Origin: GCA-003244245 sp035714625
GTDB taxonomy: Bacteria > Actinomycetota > Actinomycetes > Mycobacteriales > Pseudonocardiaceae
Assembly: GCA_035714625.1 (NCBI GenBank)
Contig: DASTLT010000166.1
Location: forward strand, 1-26,600
Reading direction: 5' to 3'
Length of the DNA: 26,600 nucleotides
Under the pieces are notes generated by a model. The model worked only from the letters and a program-made list of their open reading frames with translations. It was not told the origin of the DNA and did not search any database. Positions 16,025 to 24,300 of the stretch are shown piece after piece. Position numbers and translations under genes: made by a program. Within the stretch, counting starts at the first letter, position 1. Each line of letters opens with the position of its first letter.

Positions 16025-19000
16025 TCAGCCCACGACCCCTTCCGAGCCGAGTAGCGCCTTGACATCACCGTAAAACGCTGCGGAGACCTCGACGTTGTAG
16101 TCGCCGAGCGAGAGGGTGAGGTTCTGCCTGCCCTGCAGTTGCAGCCGCACCGGTCGCTTTCCGGGGTGGGAACCGAGCACCCGTTTGAGGTTCTCGACCA
16201 GTTCGGGGGTGACCTTCCGGGTTTGGGTCACGAGGGTCACCGGGGGTTCCTGATCGAGGCTCAGCAGGTCGGCGTCGGTAATGTTGAGCGGTACGATGTC
16301 GGAGGCGAAGATGCTTATTGTCCCTTCGCGACGGTTGATCCTGCCCTGCACGGCGACGGCCGCGTCCTCAACCAGGTGGGGGGCCAGCACCTCGTAGCTG
16401 CGCGGGAAAACCAGCACCTCCACCGATGCCTCCAGGTCCTCCACGGTGGCGATCGCCCACGGCTCACCATTCTTGTTGACCCGGCGCTGCACTGACGAGA
16501 TCATCCCGGCGATCTTGACGTTCTGCCGCTCGTCCCGGCTGGGCAGGTCCTCGCCGATGAGCTCGGCTATCGGCATGTCCCGGTACTTACGAATAATGTG
16601 CTCAGTACCCGAGAGTGGATGCGAGGAGACGTACAGGCCAAGCATCTCTCGCTCATAACTCAGCAGTTGCTTGCGCGACCATTCTTCGGGGCTGTAGATG
16701 ATATTGAGTCCAATGGACGGAACGTCCTCACCGGACGACAGCTCACCGCCGAACAGGTCGAACTGCCCGATCTCCCGTTGGCGTTTCACGCCCATCACCG
16801 CATCGATGGCCTCTTCATGGTGCGCGCACAGGCTCATGCGGGTGTTACCGAGTTCGTCGAACGCCCCAGCTTTGATCAATGACTCGATCGTGCGCTTGTT
16901 GCACGCCGCGATCTCGGCCTTGTCCAGGAAATCAGTGAAGCTGGTGTAGCGTCCCTTCTTCTCCCGGGTTCGGATGATCGAGGCAACCACATTGCTGCCG
17001 ACATTACGCACGGCCCCGAGTCCGAAGCGAATATCGGTGCCGATCGCCGTGAACCGGTGGCCGGACTCGTTGACATCCGGTGGCAGGACCTTGATGCCCA
17101 TCTTGCGGGCCTCGGCGAGGTACAGGGCCATCTTATCCTTGTCGTCCCGCACGCTGGTCAGCAGTGCGGCCATATACTCGGCCGGATAGTTCGCCTTCAG
17201 ATAAGCAGTCCAGTACGATATGATTCCGTATGCGGCAGTGTGTGACTTGTTGAATCCGTAGCTGGAGAACGGGAGCATGACCTCCCAGAGGGTCTTGGTG
17301 GCCTCCTCCGAGTAACCGTTGGCCCGCATCCCGGCGAAAAACGCCGCGTACTCCTTCTCCAGGATCTCGGCCTTCTTCTTGCCCATTGCCCGGCGGAGCA
17401 GATCCGCCTTGCCGAGCGTGTATCCGGCGAGCTTCTGGGCGATGGCCATCACCTGCTCCTGGTAGACCAGCAGGTGATAGGTCTCACCGAGGATTGGCTC
17501 CAGCGCCGCTTCCAGCTCCGGATGGATCGGCTTCATCGGCTTGCGATTGTTCTTGACATCCGCATAGTCGATATGCGCGTTGGCCGCCATCGGCCCCGGG
17601 CGGTAGAGCGCCAGCACCGCCGCGATGTCGCCGAACTTGGTCGGTGCCATCAGCTTCAGCAACTGCCGCATCGGTCCGCCGTCGAGCTGGAACACGCCGA
17701 GCGTGTCGCCCCTGGCGAGTAGTTGGTATGTGGCCGCGTCGTCCAGGGCCAAGGTGTCCAGGTCAATCTCGATGCCCTGATTCGCTCGGACATTCTCGAT
17801 CGCTTCATCGAGAATGGAGAGGTTGCGCAACCCGAGAAAGTCCATCTTCAACAACCCCATGGCCTCACAACTGGGGTAGTCGAACCCGGTGATGATCGCC
17901 CCATCCTGTTCCCGCCGCCAGATTGGCAGCACGTCCAGCAAGGGCTCGGCCGAGAGAATGACGCCGGCCGCGTGCACCCCGGCCTGCCGGGTCAGGCCTT
18001 CCAGGCCCCGCGCGGTGTCGAACACCTTCTTCGCATCCGGATCCGCCTCCAGCAATGCCCGGAACTCGGCCGCCTCGCTGTATCGGGGATGCGTCGGGTC
18101 GACAATTCCGGAGAGCGGTACGTCTTTTGCCATCACGGCAGGTGGCATCGCCTTGGTCAGTCTGTCACCCATCGCGTACGGGTAGCCCAGCACCCGGGCG
18201 GCGTCCTTGAGCGCGGCCTTTGACTTGATCGTCCCGAAGGTGATGATCTGGGCGACCTGCTCCTCACCCCACCGCTCGGTGACGTAACGGATGATCTCGC
18301 CCCGCCTGCGCTCGTCGAAGTCCAGGTCGATATCCGGCGGGCTCACTCGATCCGGATTGAGGAACCGCTCGAACAGCAGGAAGTGCTCGATCGGGTCGAC
18401 ATCGGTGATCTGCAGTGCGTAGGCCACGATCGATCCCGCTGCGGATCCCCGTCCCGGTCCGACGCTGATGTTGTTGCGCCGGGCGTACTGGCAGAGGTCG
18501 GCCACGACCAGGAAGTACGAAGAGAACCCGGTCGCCCCGATGACATTCAGCTCGTACTCGGCGCGGGCCTGCCGGTCTGGCGGGACGCCATCCGGGTAAC
18601 GCCGGGCCAGGCCCCGTTGGACCTCTTTCGCCAGCCACGAGCTCTCGGTCTCGCCCGCCGGGAGTGGGAAGCGCGGCATCCGGTCGACGAATTGGAAGAC
18701 CTCGTCGTAGGACTGCACCCGCTCGGCGATCAGCAAGGTATTGTCGCATGCTCCCGGGACCTGCTCATCGAAGAGCGCCCGCATCTCGTCCGTGGATTTC
18801 AGATAGTACCCGTCACCGTCGAACTTGAACCGGTTTGGGTCATGCAGTGTCTTGCCGGACTGGACACACAGCAGCGCCGCATGCGCTGTTGCCTGGTCTT
18901 GGGTCACGTAGTGGCTGTCGTTGGTGGCCAGCGGACGAAGGCCGAGCTGAGCGGCTACCTGGTGCAAACCGTCGCGGACCCGGCGCTCGATGCCCAGGTC

Positions 19001-19576
19001 GTGATCCATCAATTCGAGGAAATAGTTCTCCGGACCGAAGATGTCGCGGAAATCCGACGCCGCCTGCAACGCCTCACGATCATGGCCGAGTCGCAGCCTG
19101 GTCTGCACCTCACCCGAGGGGCAGCTCGTGGTGGCGATGAGGCCCTCCGCATGCTGCGCGAGCAGCTCCCGGTCCATGCGGGGCTTGAAGTAATATCCGT
19201 CCAGGCTGGCCACGCTCGACAGCCGGAAGAGATTGCGCAACCCGATCGCGTTCTCGGCCAGCAGGGTCAGGTGGGTGTAGGCACCATTGGACACGTCATC
19301 GGAGCGCTGGTCCGGGGTTCCCCAGCGGATCTGCTGCTTGAGATACCGGGAGGCGGGCGCCACGTAAGCTTCGATACCGATGATCGGCTTGATCCCAGAT
19401 TTGCCAGACTGCTGGTGGAAGAAATACGCGCCGAACATGTTCCCATGGTCGGTCATGGCCACGGCAGGCATACTCAGCCTCGCCGCCTCGGTGAACAGCG
19501 GCGCTATCTTCGCCGCTCCGTCCAGCATCGAGTATTCGGTATGTACGTGCAGGTGCACGAATGAGTCACCAGGCAA
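16025..19576 (-). CDS. dnaE: DNA polymerase III alpha subunit, DnaE1 type
   Basis: The 1183-residue product is a full-length replicative polymerase subunit. An N-terminal PHP domain has FVHLHVHTEYSMLDGA, AMTDHGNMFG, GIEAYVAP, CPSGEVQ and NDSHYV, so its metal-site residues and probably 3'-5' proofreading are retained. The polymerase core has GPGRGSAAGS near 383, PDIDLDFDE near 412 (two catalytic aspartates) and LLKMDFLGLRNL near 575 (third). A helix-hairpin-helix region follows, then an OB fold near 990-1090 (VKIAGMISSVQRRV). Start is TTG 19576 with a GGAGG site 8 bases upstream. It ends 34 bases from, and converges on, the GGDEF-EAL gene. By eye its GC is lower than purL or purF. The place, inside the purine block, is unusual, so it may be a second copy. 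Confidence 0.95.
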   Translation of the reverse strand: MPGDSFVHLHVHTEYSMLDGAAKIAPLFTEAARLSMPAVAMTDHGNMFGAYFFHQQSGKSGIKPIIGIEAYVAPASRYLKQQIRWGTPDQRSDDVSNGAYTHLTLLAENAIGLRNLFRLSSVASLDGYYFKPRMDRELLAQHAEGLIATTSCPSGEVQTRLRLGHDREALQAASDFRDIFGPENYFLELMDHDLGIERRVRDGLHQVAAQLGLRPLATNDSHYVTQDQATAHAALLCVQSGKTLHDPNRFKFDGDGYYLKSTDEMRALFDEQVPGACDNTLLIAERVQSYDEVFQFVDRMPRFPLPAGETESSWLAKEVQRGLARRYPDGVPPDRQARAEYELNVIGATGFSSYFLVVADLCQYARRNNISVGPGRGSAAGSIVAYALQITDVDPIEHFLLFERFLNPDRVSPPDIDLDFDERRRGEIIRYVTERWGEEQVAQIITFGTIKSKAALKDAARVLGYPYAMGDRLTKAMPPAVMAKDVPLSGIVDPTHPRYSEAAEFRALLEADPDAKKVFDTARGLEGLTRQAGVHAAGVILSAEPLLDVLPIWRREQDGAIITGFDYPSCEAMGLLKMDFLGLRNLSILDEAIENVRANQGIEIDLDTLALDDAATYQLLARGDTLGVFQLDGGPMRQLLKLMAPTKFGDIAAVLALYRPGPMAANAHIDYADVKNNRKPMKPIHPELEAALEPILGETYHLLVYQEQVMAIAQKLAGYTLGKADLLRRAMGKKKAEILEKEYAAFFAGMRANGYSEEATKTLWEVMLPFSSYGFNKSHTAAYGIISYWTAYLKANYPAEYMAALLTSVRDDKDKMALYLAEARKMGIKVLPPDVNESGHRFTAIGTDIRFGLGAVRNVGSNVVASIIRTREKKGRYTSFTDFLDKAEIAACNKRTIESLIKAGAFDELGNTRMSLCAHHEEAIDAVMGVKRQREIGQFDLFGGELSSGEDVPSIGLNIIYSPEEWSRKQLLSYEREMLGLYVSSHPLSGTEHIIRKYRDMPIAELIGEDLPSRDERQNVKIAGMISSVQRRVNKNGEPWAIATVEDLEASVEVLVFPRSYEVLAPHLVEDAAVAVQGRINRREGTISIFASDIVPLNITDADLLSLDQEPPVTLVTQTRKVTPELVENLKRVLGSHPGKRPVRLQLQGRQNLTLSLGDYNVEVSAAFYGDVKALLGSEGVVG

Positions 19577-19913
19577 CGACGGCCCCTCCTCGCCACACAG
19601 CCAGCGACCCGGCAGCAGCTTCGGTCGCAGCCCTGGACCCTATCTCCTGCCCCGGACATCTGGTGGCACCGACATCCAGGTGATGCCCGGGCGCTGCGCA
19701 CTGGAGATCGCGCCATCACCCGGGTGAGCTAACCGGGCGGGCGGGGGAGCCTGGCCCCGTACCGTGTCGAACCGACCTTCGAGATCGACACCGGGCCCCG
19801 CTGGACCGGCTGAAGCTGGGACACGCCGTCGAGGGCAGCACGACCAGATGGGGCCCGACGTCCGGGGCCGCTAAAATGGGCCAGGCACGAGTGTCGTCGA
19901 CAGGGAGTCGCAG
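19577..19913. promoter_or_regulatory. Divergent dnaE-purF intergenic region
   Basis: This 337-base stretch separates two divergent genes and holds no convincing gene. TAAAAT at 19872-19877 is a good -10 candidate for purF, about 40 bases before its start; no matching -35 box is evident at normal spacing. AGGGAG at 19902-19907 is the purF ribosome site. No riboswitch was recognised. Confidence 0.4.
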
Positions 19914-21521
19914 GTGGGCAACCCAGGGCCCCGACCAGACCTCGACCGTGACCGTCAAGACCATCAAGACCGGGACCATCAAGACCGGGACCAGGACGAT
20001 CTCAACGGGCCGCGCGAGGAATGCGGTGTCTTCGGCGTGTGGGCTCCCGGCGAGGAGGTCGCCAAGCTCGCCTACTTCGGGCTGTACGCCCTGCAGCACC
20101 GGGGCCAGGAGGCCGCCGGCATCGCGGTGGCCGATGGCTCCCAGGTGCTGGTGTTCAAGGATCTCGGGCTGGTCAGCCAGGTGTTCGATGAGCAGACCCT
20201 GTCCAGCCTGCCCGGCCACATCGCGGTCGGGCACTGCCGCTACTCCACCACCGGCTCCACCACCTGGGAGAACGCCCAGCCCACCTTTCGCACCACGGCC
20301 ACCGGGTCGGGTCTGGCACTGGGCCACAACGGCAACCTGGTGAACACCGCCGAGCTGCGGGAGCGGGCCAGAGCCGAGGGCCTGCTCGCCGGGGGCACTG
20401 CCGCCCCCCGGCCCAGTCTCGAGCCAGCCACCACCGACTCGGACCTGGTGACCGGGCTGCTGGCGGCCGGCGCGGCGGACACCGGCATCGAGGATGCCGC
20501 CGGGCGGCTGTTACCCCAGTTGCGCGGCGCCTTCTCGCTGGTGTTCTGCGACGAGGGCACGCTGTACGCGGCGCGGGACCCGCACGGGGTGCGCCCGCTG
20601 GTGCTGGGCCGGCTGGACCGCGGCTGGGTGGTGGCCAGCGAGACCGCGGCGCTGGACATCGTGGGGGCGAGCTTCGTCCGCGAGGTGGAGCCCGGTGAGC
20701 TGCTGGCCATCGACGCCAGCGGGCTGCGCAGCTCGCGGTTCGCCAACCCCGACCCCAAAGGTTGCCTGTTCGAGTATGTCTACCTGGCCCGACCGGACAC
20801 CACGATCTCCGGGCGCGGGGTGCACGCCACCCGGGTGGAGATCGGCCGGAAGCTGGCGCAGGAGCATCCCGCCGACGCCGATCTGGTGATCCCGGTGCCG
20901 GAGTCCGGCACCCCGGCGGCCATCGGCTACGCGCAGGGCTCGGGCATCCCCTACGGCTCCGGGCTGGTGAAGAACTCCTACGTCGGGCGCACCTTCATCC
21001 AGCCCAGCCAGACCATCCGCCAGCTCGGCATCCGGCTCAAGCTCAACCCGCTGCGCGACGTCATCCGCGGCAAGCGCCTGGTCGTGGTGGACGACTCCAT
21101 CGTGCGCGGCAACACCCAGCGCGCGCTGATCCGGATGCTGCGCGAGGCCGGGGCGATCGAGGTGCACGTGCGGATCGCCAGCCCGCCGGTGCGCTGGCCG
21201 TGCTTCTACGGCATCGACTTCGCCTCCCGGGCCGAGTTGATCGGGGGTGCTGCCGACACTGAAGGGGTGCGCCGCTCCATCGGGGCCGACAGCCTCGGCT
21301 ACGTCAGCCTGGAAGGTCTGGTCGCCGCCTCCGAGCAGCCCCGCTCCCGGCTGTGCGCCGCCTGCTTCGACGGCAACTACCCCATCCCGCTACCGCCCAG
21401 CGAGGCCATCGGCAAGCACCTGCTGGAGGACCTCGAAGCGGTGGAGCGGGGCGTGGCGGGGGCCGCCGAGCCCGCGGTAGGCATGGGGTACGGCGCCGAG
21501 GACGCGCTGCGCCGCCCGTAA
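19914..21521 (+). CDS. purF: Amidophosphoribosyltransferase PurF
   Basis: The 535-residue enzyme commits PRPP to purine synthesis, replacing pyrophosphate with ammonia from glutamine. The glutaminase domain begins at Cys37 in EECGVFGVWAP, the catalytic residue exposed by propeptide removal, and includes LYALQHRGQEAAGIAV, GHCRYSTTGS and GHNGNLVN. The phosphoribosyltransferase PRPP loop is LVVVDDSIVRGNTQ near residue 397. Cysteines in the C-terminal half (CLFEYVYLARPD, the cysteine before FYGIDF, LCAACFDGNYP) match the iron-sulfur type. GTG 19914 follows AGGGAG, 6 bases upstream. The propeptide of 36 residues is rich in D, H, Q and R owing to a DNA repeat. purM follows after 65 bases. Confidence 0.97.
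   Translation: MGNPGPRPDLDRDRQDHQDRDHQDRDQDDLNGPREECGVFGVWAPGEEVAKLAYFGLYALQHRGQEAAGIAVADGSQVLVFKDLGLVSQVFDEQTLSSLPGHIAVGHCRYSTTGSTTWENAQPTFRTTATGSGLALGHNGNLVNTAELRERARAEGLLAGGTAAPRPSLEPATTDSDLVTGLLAAGAADTGIEDAAGRLLPQLRGAFSLVFCDEGTLYAARDPHGVRPLVLGRLDRGWVVASETAALDIVGASFVREVEPGELLAIDASGLRSSRFANPDPKGCLFEYVYLARPDTTISGRGVHATRVEIGRKLAQEHPADADLVIPVPESGTPAAIGYAQGSGIPYGSGLVKNSYVGRTFIQPSQTIRQLGIRLKLNPLRDVIRGKRLVVVDDSIVRGNTQRALIRMLREAGAIEVHVRIASPPVRWPCFYGIDFASRAELIGGAADTEGVRRSIGADSLGYVSLEGLVAASEQPRSRLCAACFDGNYPIPLPPSEAIGKHLLEDLEAVERGVAGAAEPAVGMGYGAEDALRRP
19960..19989 (+). repeat. 15-bp tandem repeat in purF propeptide
   Basis: ACCATCAAGACCGGG occurs twice in tandem (19960-19974 and 19975-19989), with a partial copy before it (ACCGTCAAG). 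In the purF frame it encodes DHQDR twice, inside the part removed on maturation. Copy number probably varies by slippage. Confidence 0.85.
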
Positions 21522-21586
21522 GCCGGTAGCGTGACCTCGCCGCTCACCGCATGCGCCCAGACCTGTGTCCTGAGAGTTTGCCCGCC

Positions 21587-22675
<1,089 letters not shown>

Positions 22676-22696
22676 CTGCACCCCAGCACGTTGCGG

Positions 22697-22735
22697 CTCG
22701 AGGGGGTGGATGGGCACCTCGAGGGGGTGGATGGG
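22697..22735. repeat. Two 18-bp direct repeats after purM
   Basis: CTCGAGGGGGTGGATGGG occurs at 22697-22714 and 22718-22735, separated by CAC, giving a 21-bp period (two helical turns). The repeat lies between the convergent purM and DUF3073 genes. It could be a protein-binding site or a recent slippage duplication. Confidence 0.8.
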
Positions 22736-22769
22736 AACGACGGGTGGGCGAGCAGGCCGGGCGAGGGGG

Positions 22770-22949
22770 TCAGCGGCGGTACTCGTCGTAGTCTTCGTCG
22801 TAGGAGTCCGGGACGCGCTCGTCGTCGCGTCGGCGGCCATTCTCGCCCGAGAGCTCACGTTGCAGGGCCTCAAGATCCGTGGCGGGAGAGCTGTACTTGA
22901 GCTCCCGGGCCACCTTCGTCTGCTTGGCCTTGGCTCGGCCGCGCCCCAT
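22770..22949 (-). CDS. DUF3073 family protein
   Basis: This 59-residue highly charged protein matches DUF3073, a small family conserved in actinobacteria and often placed next to purM. The N-terminal half is basic (MGRGRAKAKQTKVARELKYS), followed by DLEALQRELSG and an acidic, tyrosine-rich tail (DSYDEDYDEYRR). ATG 22949 has GAGGGGG about 6 bases upstream. The longer frame starting at 23123 has no family support. No enzyme motif or membrane segment is present. The basic head suggests nucleic-acid binding, but this is inference. Confidence 0.9.
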   Translation of the reverse strand: MGRGRAKAKQTKVARELKYSSPATDLEALQRELSGENGRRRDDERVPDSYDEDYDEYRR

Positions 22950-23223
22950 GGCTCGACCCCCTCGCGCAGGGACGGGGCGGCCGGGGGAAGCGGCGGCCCC
23001 GTTCATCTCGACAATGTTTCTCTTAGCTACCACCGTACAGGGTTGAGCGGGCGGGATGCGATGCGGCACGAGCGCCCCGATGGGTGTCACACCTCCGGCA
23101 CCCGCCTGACCCTGGGGGAGCAACCCCTTGCTGCCGATGGACCACCCTGCGGAGCCTGCCCGTCGCAGCGTGTGACAGACTCCCGCCCGATCGTAGCGAC
23201 CCTAGCTCCATGGAGGAGGTGAC

Positions 23224-23349
23224 ATGTCCGTCCTGGCGCTCACGATGCCGACCGGTGAGCCGTTGTCCTGGCTCGCCGCGACGGTGGTGGCACTTGGCGT
23301 GGTCGGGCTGCTGGTCGGGACTGTGCTGCGGGTCAAGCGCCGCGCCTGA
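23224..23349 (+). CDS. 41-residue single-pass membrane protein
   Basis: ATG 23224 follows an excellent ribosome site, GGAGGAGGT, and opens a short frame: MSVLALTMPTGEPLSWLAAT, a hydrophobic helix rich in V, L, A and G (about residues 16-35), then a basic end RVKRRA. The basic tail predicts a cytoplasmic C-terminus. I do not recognise a family. It lies divergent from DUF3073, with 274 bases between the two starts, and no partner follows in the same direction. The strong ribosome site and clean membrane segment argue that it is real. Confidence 0.65.
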   Translation: MSVLALTMPTGEPLSWLAATVVALGVVGLLVGTVLRVKRRA

Positions 23350-23500
23350 CCCGAGCTGGCAGTTCACGGGCAGCACGCCTTAGCGCCGCCCGCCACGCCG
23401 ACCACTCCCCCGGCTGACCGCCGAACTGCGCGACATCCGGGCACTGTTGCAACCCGCGACCGAGCGCCACAGCCGGGGGAATCGATCAACGAGCAGACGT
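23350..23500. other. Intergenic region with possible coding scrap
   Basis: Only LTAELRDIRALLQPA, read on the plus strand near 23415-23460, looks protein-like (a short coiled-coil tail). It has no start or supporting context. Nothing else was seen. Confidence 0.3.
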
Positions 23501-23731
23501 TCACCGCTGCTTGAGCCAGCGCTCGCCGGCTGCCCGGATATCGGCCACGTCAGTCCAGCCGGTCGGCGACACGGGGACGGTGCCGAGGGCCGTCTTGCCG
23601 GGGTAGGCGTTCATCTGTTTGCCTTTAAAGATGTAGGCGACCTTGTCGCCGCGCTGCCAGCAGACGGTGTAGCCCTCGGGCAGGTACAGCCAGCCGATGG
23701 GCGGTTGTGGTAATGACCCCTTCCTGCTCAC
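23501..23731 (-). CDS. Small unknown protein C of three-gene operon
   Basis: This 76-residue protein starts at GTG 23731, overlapping the stop of the preceding gene by 4 bases (GTGA), so it is translationally coupled. It reads IGWLYLPEGYTVCWQRGDKV, AYIFKGKQMNAYPGKTALGT and ends GWTDVADIRAAGERWLKQR. The tryptophan-rich start and the conserved-looking final helix suggest a compact folded protein. No signal peptide, membrane segment or enzyme motif is visible. I do not recognise the family. It is last in the operon and its partners are the two genes just upstream. Confidence 0.65.
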   Translation of the reverse strand: MSRKGSLPQPPIGWLYLPEGYTVCWQRGDKVAYIFKGKQMNAYPGKTALGTVPVSPTGWTDVADIRAAGERWLKQR

Positions 23732-23913
23732 CGGTCAACCTCGATATCCGGCTGCTCCACGATCCGCTTCAGTACGCGGTCCGCCACGTCGAGGAACACG
23801 AGCGCTATCTCAATCTGGTCTTCTTGAGAGAGCCGCTGCTCGATCACGCTCAAGCTGAACTTTTCGCATGCGTCGGCGAGGGCTTGAAGAAGCGCGCGAT
23901 CTTCGTCGGTCAT
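23728..23913 (-). CDS. Small unknown protein B of three-gene operon
   Basis: This 61-residue helical, acidic protein begins MTDEDRALLQALADACEKFS and continues LSVIEQRLSQEDQIEIALVF and LDVADRVLKRIVEQ. The heptad-like hydrophobic spacing suggests a helical bundle or dimer. ATG 23913 lies 3 bases after the stop of gene A, and its own stop overlaps the start of gene C. This close packing supports all three genes. There is no recognised family and no ribosome site of note, consistent with coupling. Confidence 0.6.
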   Translation of the reverse strand: MTDEDRALLQALADACEKFSLSVIEQRLSQEDQIEIALVFLDVADRVLKRIVEQPDIEVDR

Positions 23914-23916
23914 GGT

Positions 23917-24108
23917 TTAAGGTTCGTCGGCGAGTTCTAGCTCGGTGACTGGCACCAGCCATACGAACCCGGTCGAGGGGAACGAGACAAAGACGGAGGA
24001 GGGCGAGGGGAAGTACTTTTGATCTGGGCCGACTACCTGACCGCGCAGCCGTCGCCCGTCAGGGGCCTTGTAGACGACCCAGGTATACGTGATGAAAGCT
24101 GAGTTCAT
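23917..24108 (-). CDS. Small unknown protein A of three-gene operon
   Basis: This 63-residue protein reads MNSAFITYTWVVYKAPDGRR, LRGQVVGPDQKYFPSPSSVF and VSFPSTGFVWLVPVTELELA. The alternating hydrophobic pattern with glycine turns suggests a small beta-barrel (SH3-like), which is a guess. ATG 24108 is preceded only by a weak purine stretch (GGGCAGGG). It is the first gene of the operon and is divergent from the XRE/TPR gene at 24301, with 192 bases between the two starts. Confidence 0.6.
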   Translation of the reverse strand: MNSAFITYTWVVYKAPDGRRLRGQVVGPDQKYFPSPSSVFVSFPSTGFVWLVPVTELELADEP

Positions 24109-24262
24109 GCGGCCCTGCCCGTGTTTCCCCTAGAGTGGAATGACCACATCCCGGTGACAGGGCTTAGCTGTCGAGTCGTCACCGGAGCGGCCAGCGAGTG
24201 CACCCTCGCAGCGGTGATCACGGTGACGGCAGGGCGGTGACGGGCTGCGGGGTGCTGGGGGG

Positions 24263-24294
24263 TTGTCACGGGTGGTTGCCATCCCCCGTACAGT
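24263..24294 (+). promoter_or_regulatory. Putative leaderless promoter of XRE/TPR gene
   Basis: TACAGT (24289-24294) is a good -10 box, and transcription would start at about the ATG at 24301, which has no ribosome site. TTGTCA (24263-24268) is a possible -35 box but the 20-base spacing is long. Confidence 0.4.
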
Positions 24295-24300
24295 GCGTCC

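Noticed and set aside
14734..16068. 444-residue minus-strand frame opposite the GGDEF-EAL gene
   Set aside because: Low-complexity antisense frame; the plus strand has clear GGDEF and EAL motifs.
18383..19564. 393-residue plus-strand frame opposite dnaE
   Set aside because: It mirrors the PHP and polymerase regions of dnaE and shows no family features.
19380..19727. 115-residue plus-strand frame over the dnaE start
   Set aside because: It is antisense to the conserved PHP domain start and runs into non-coding DNA.
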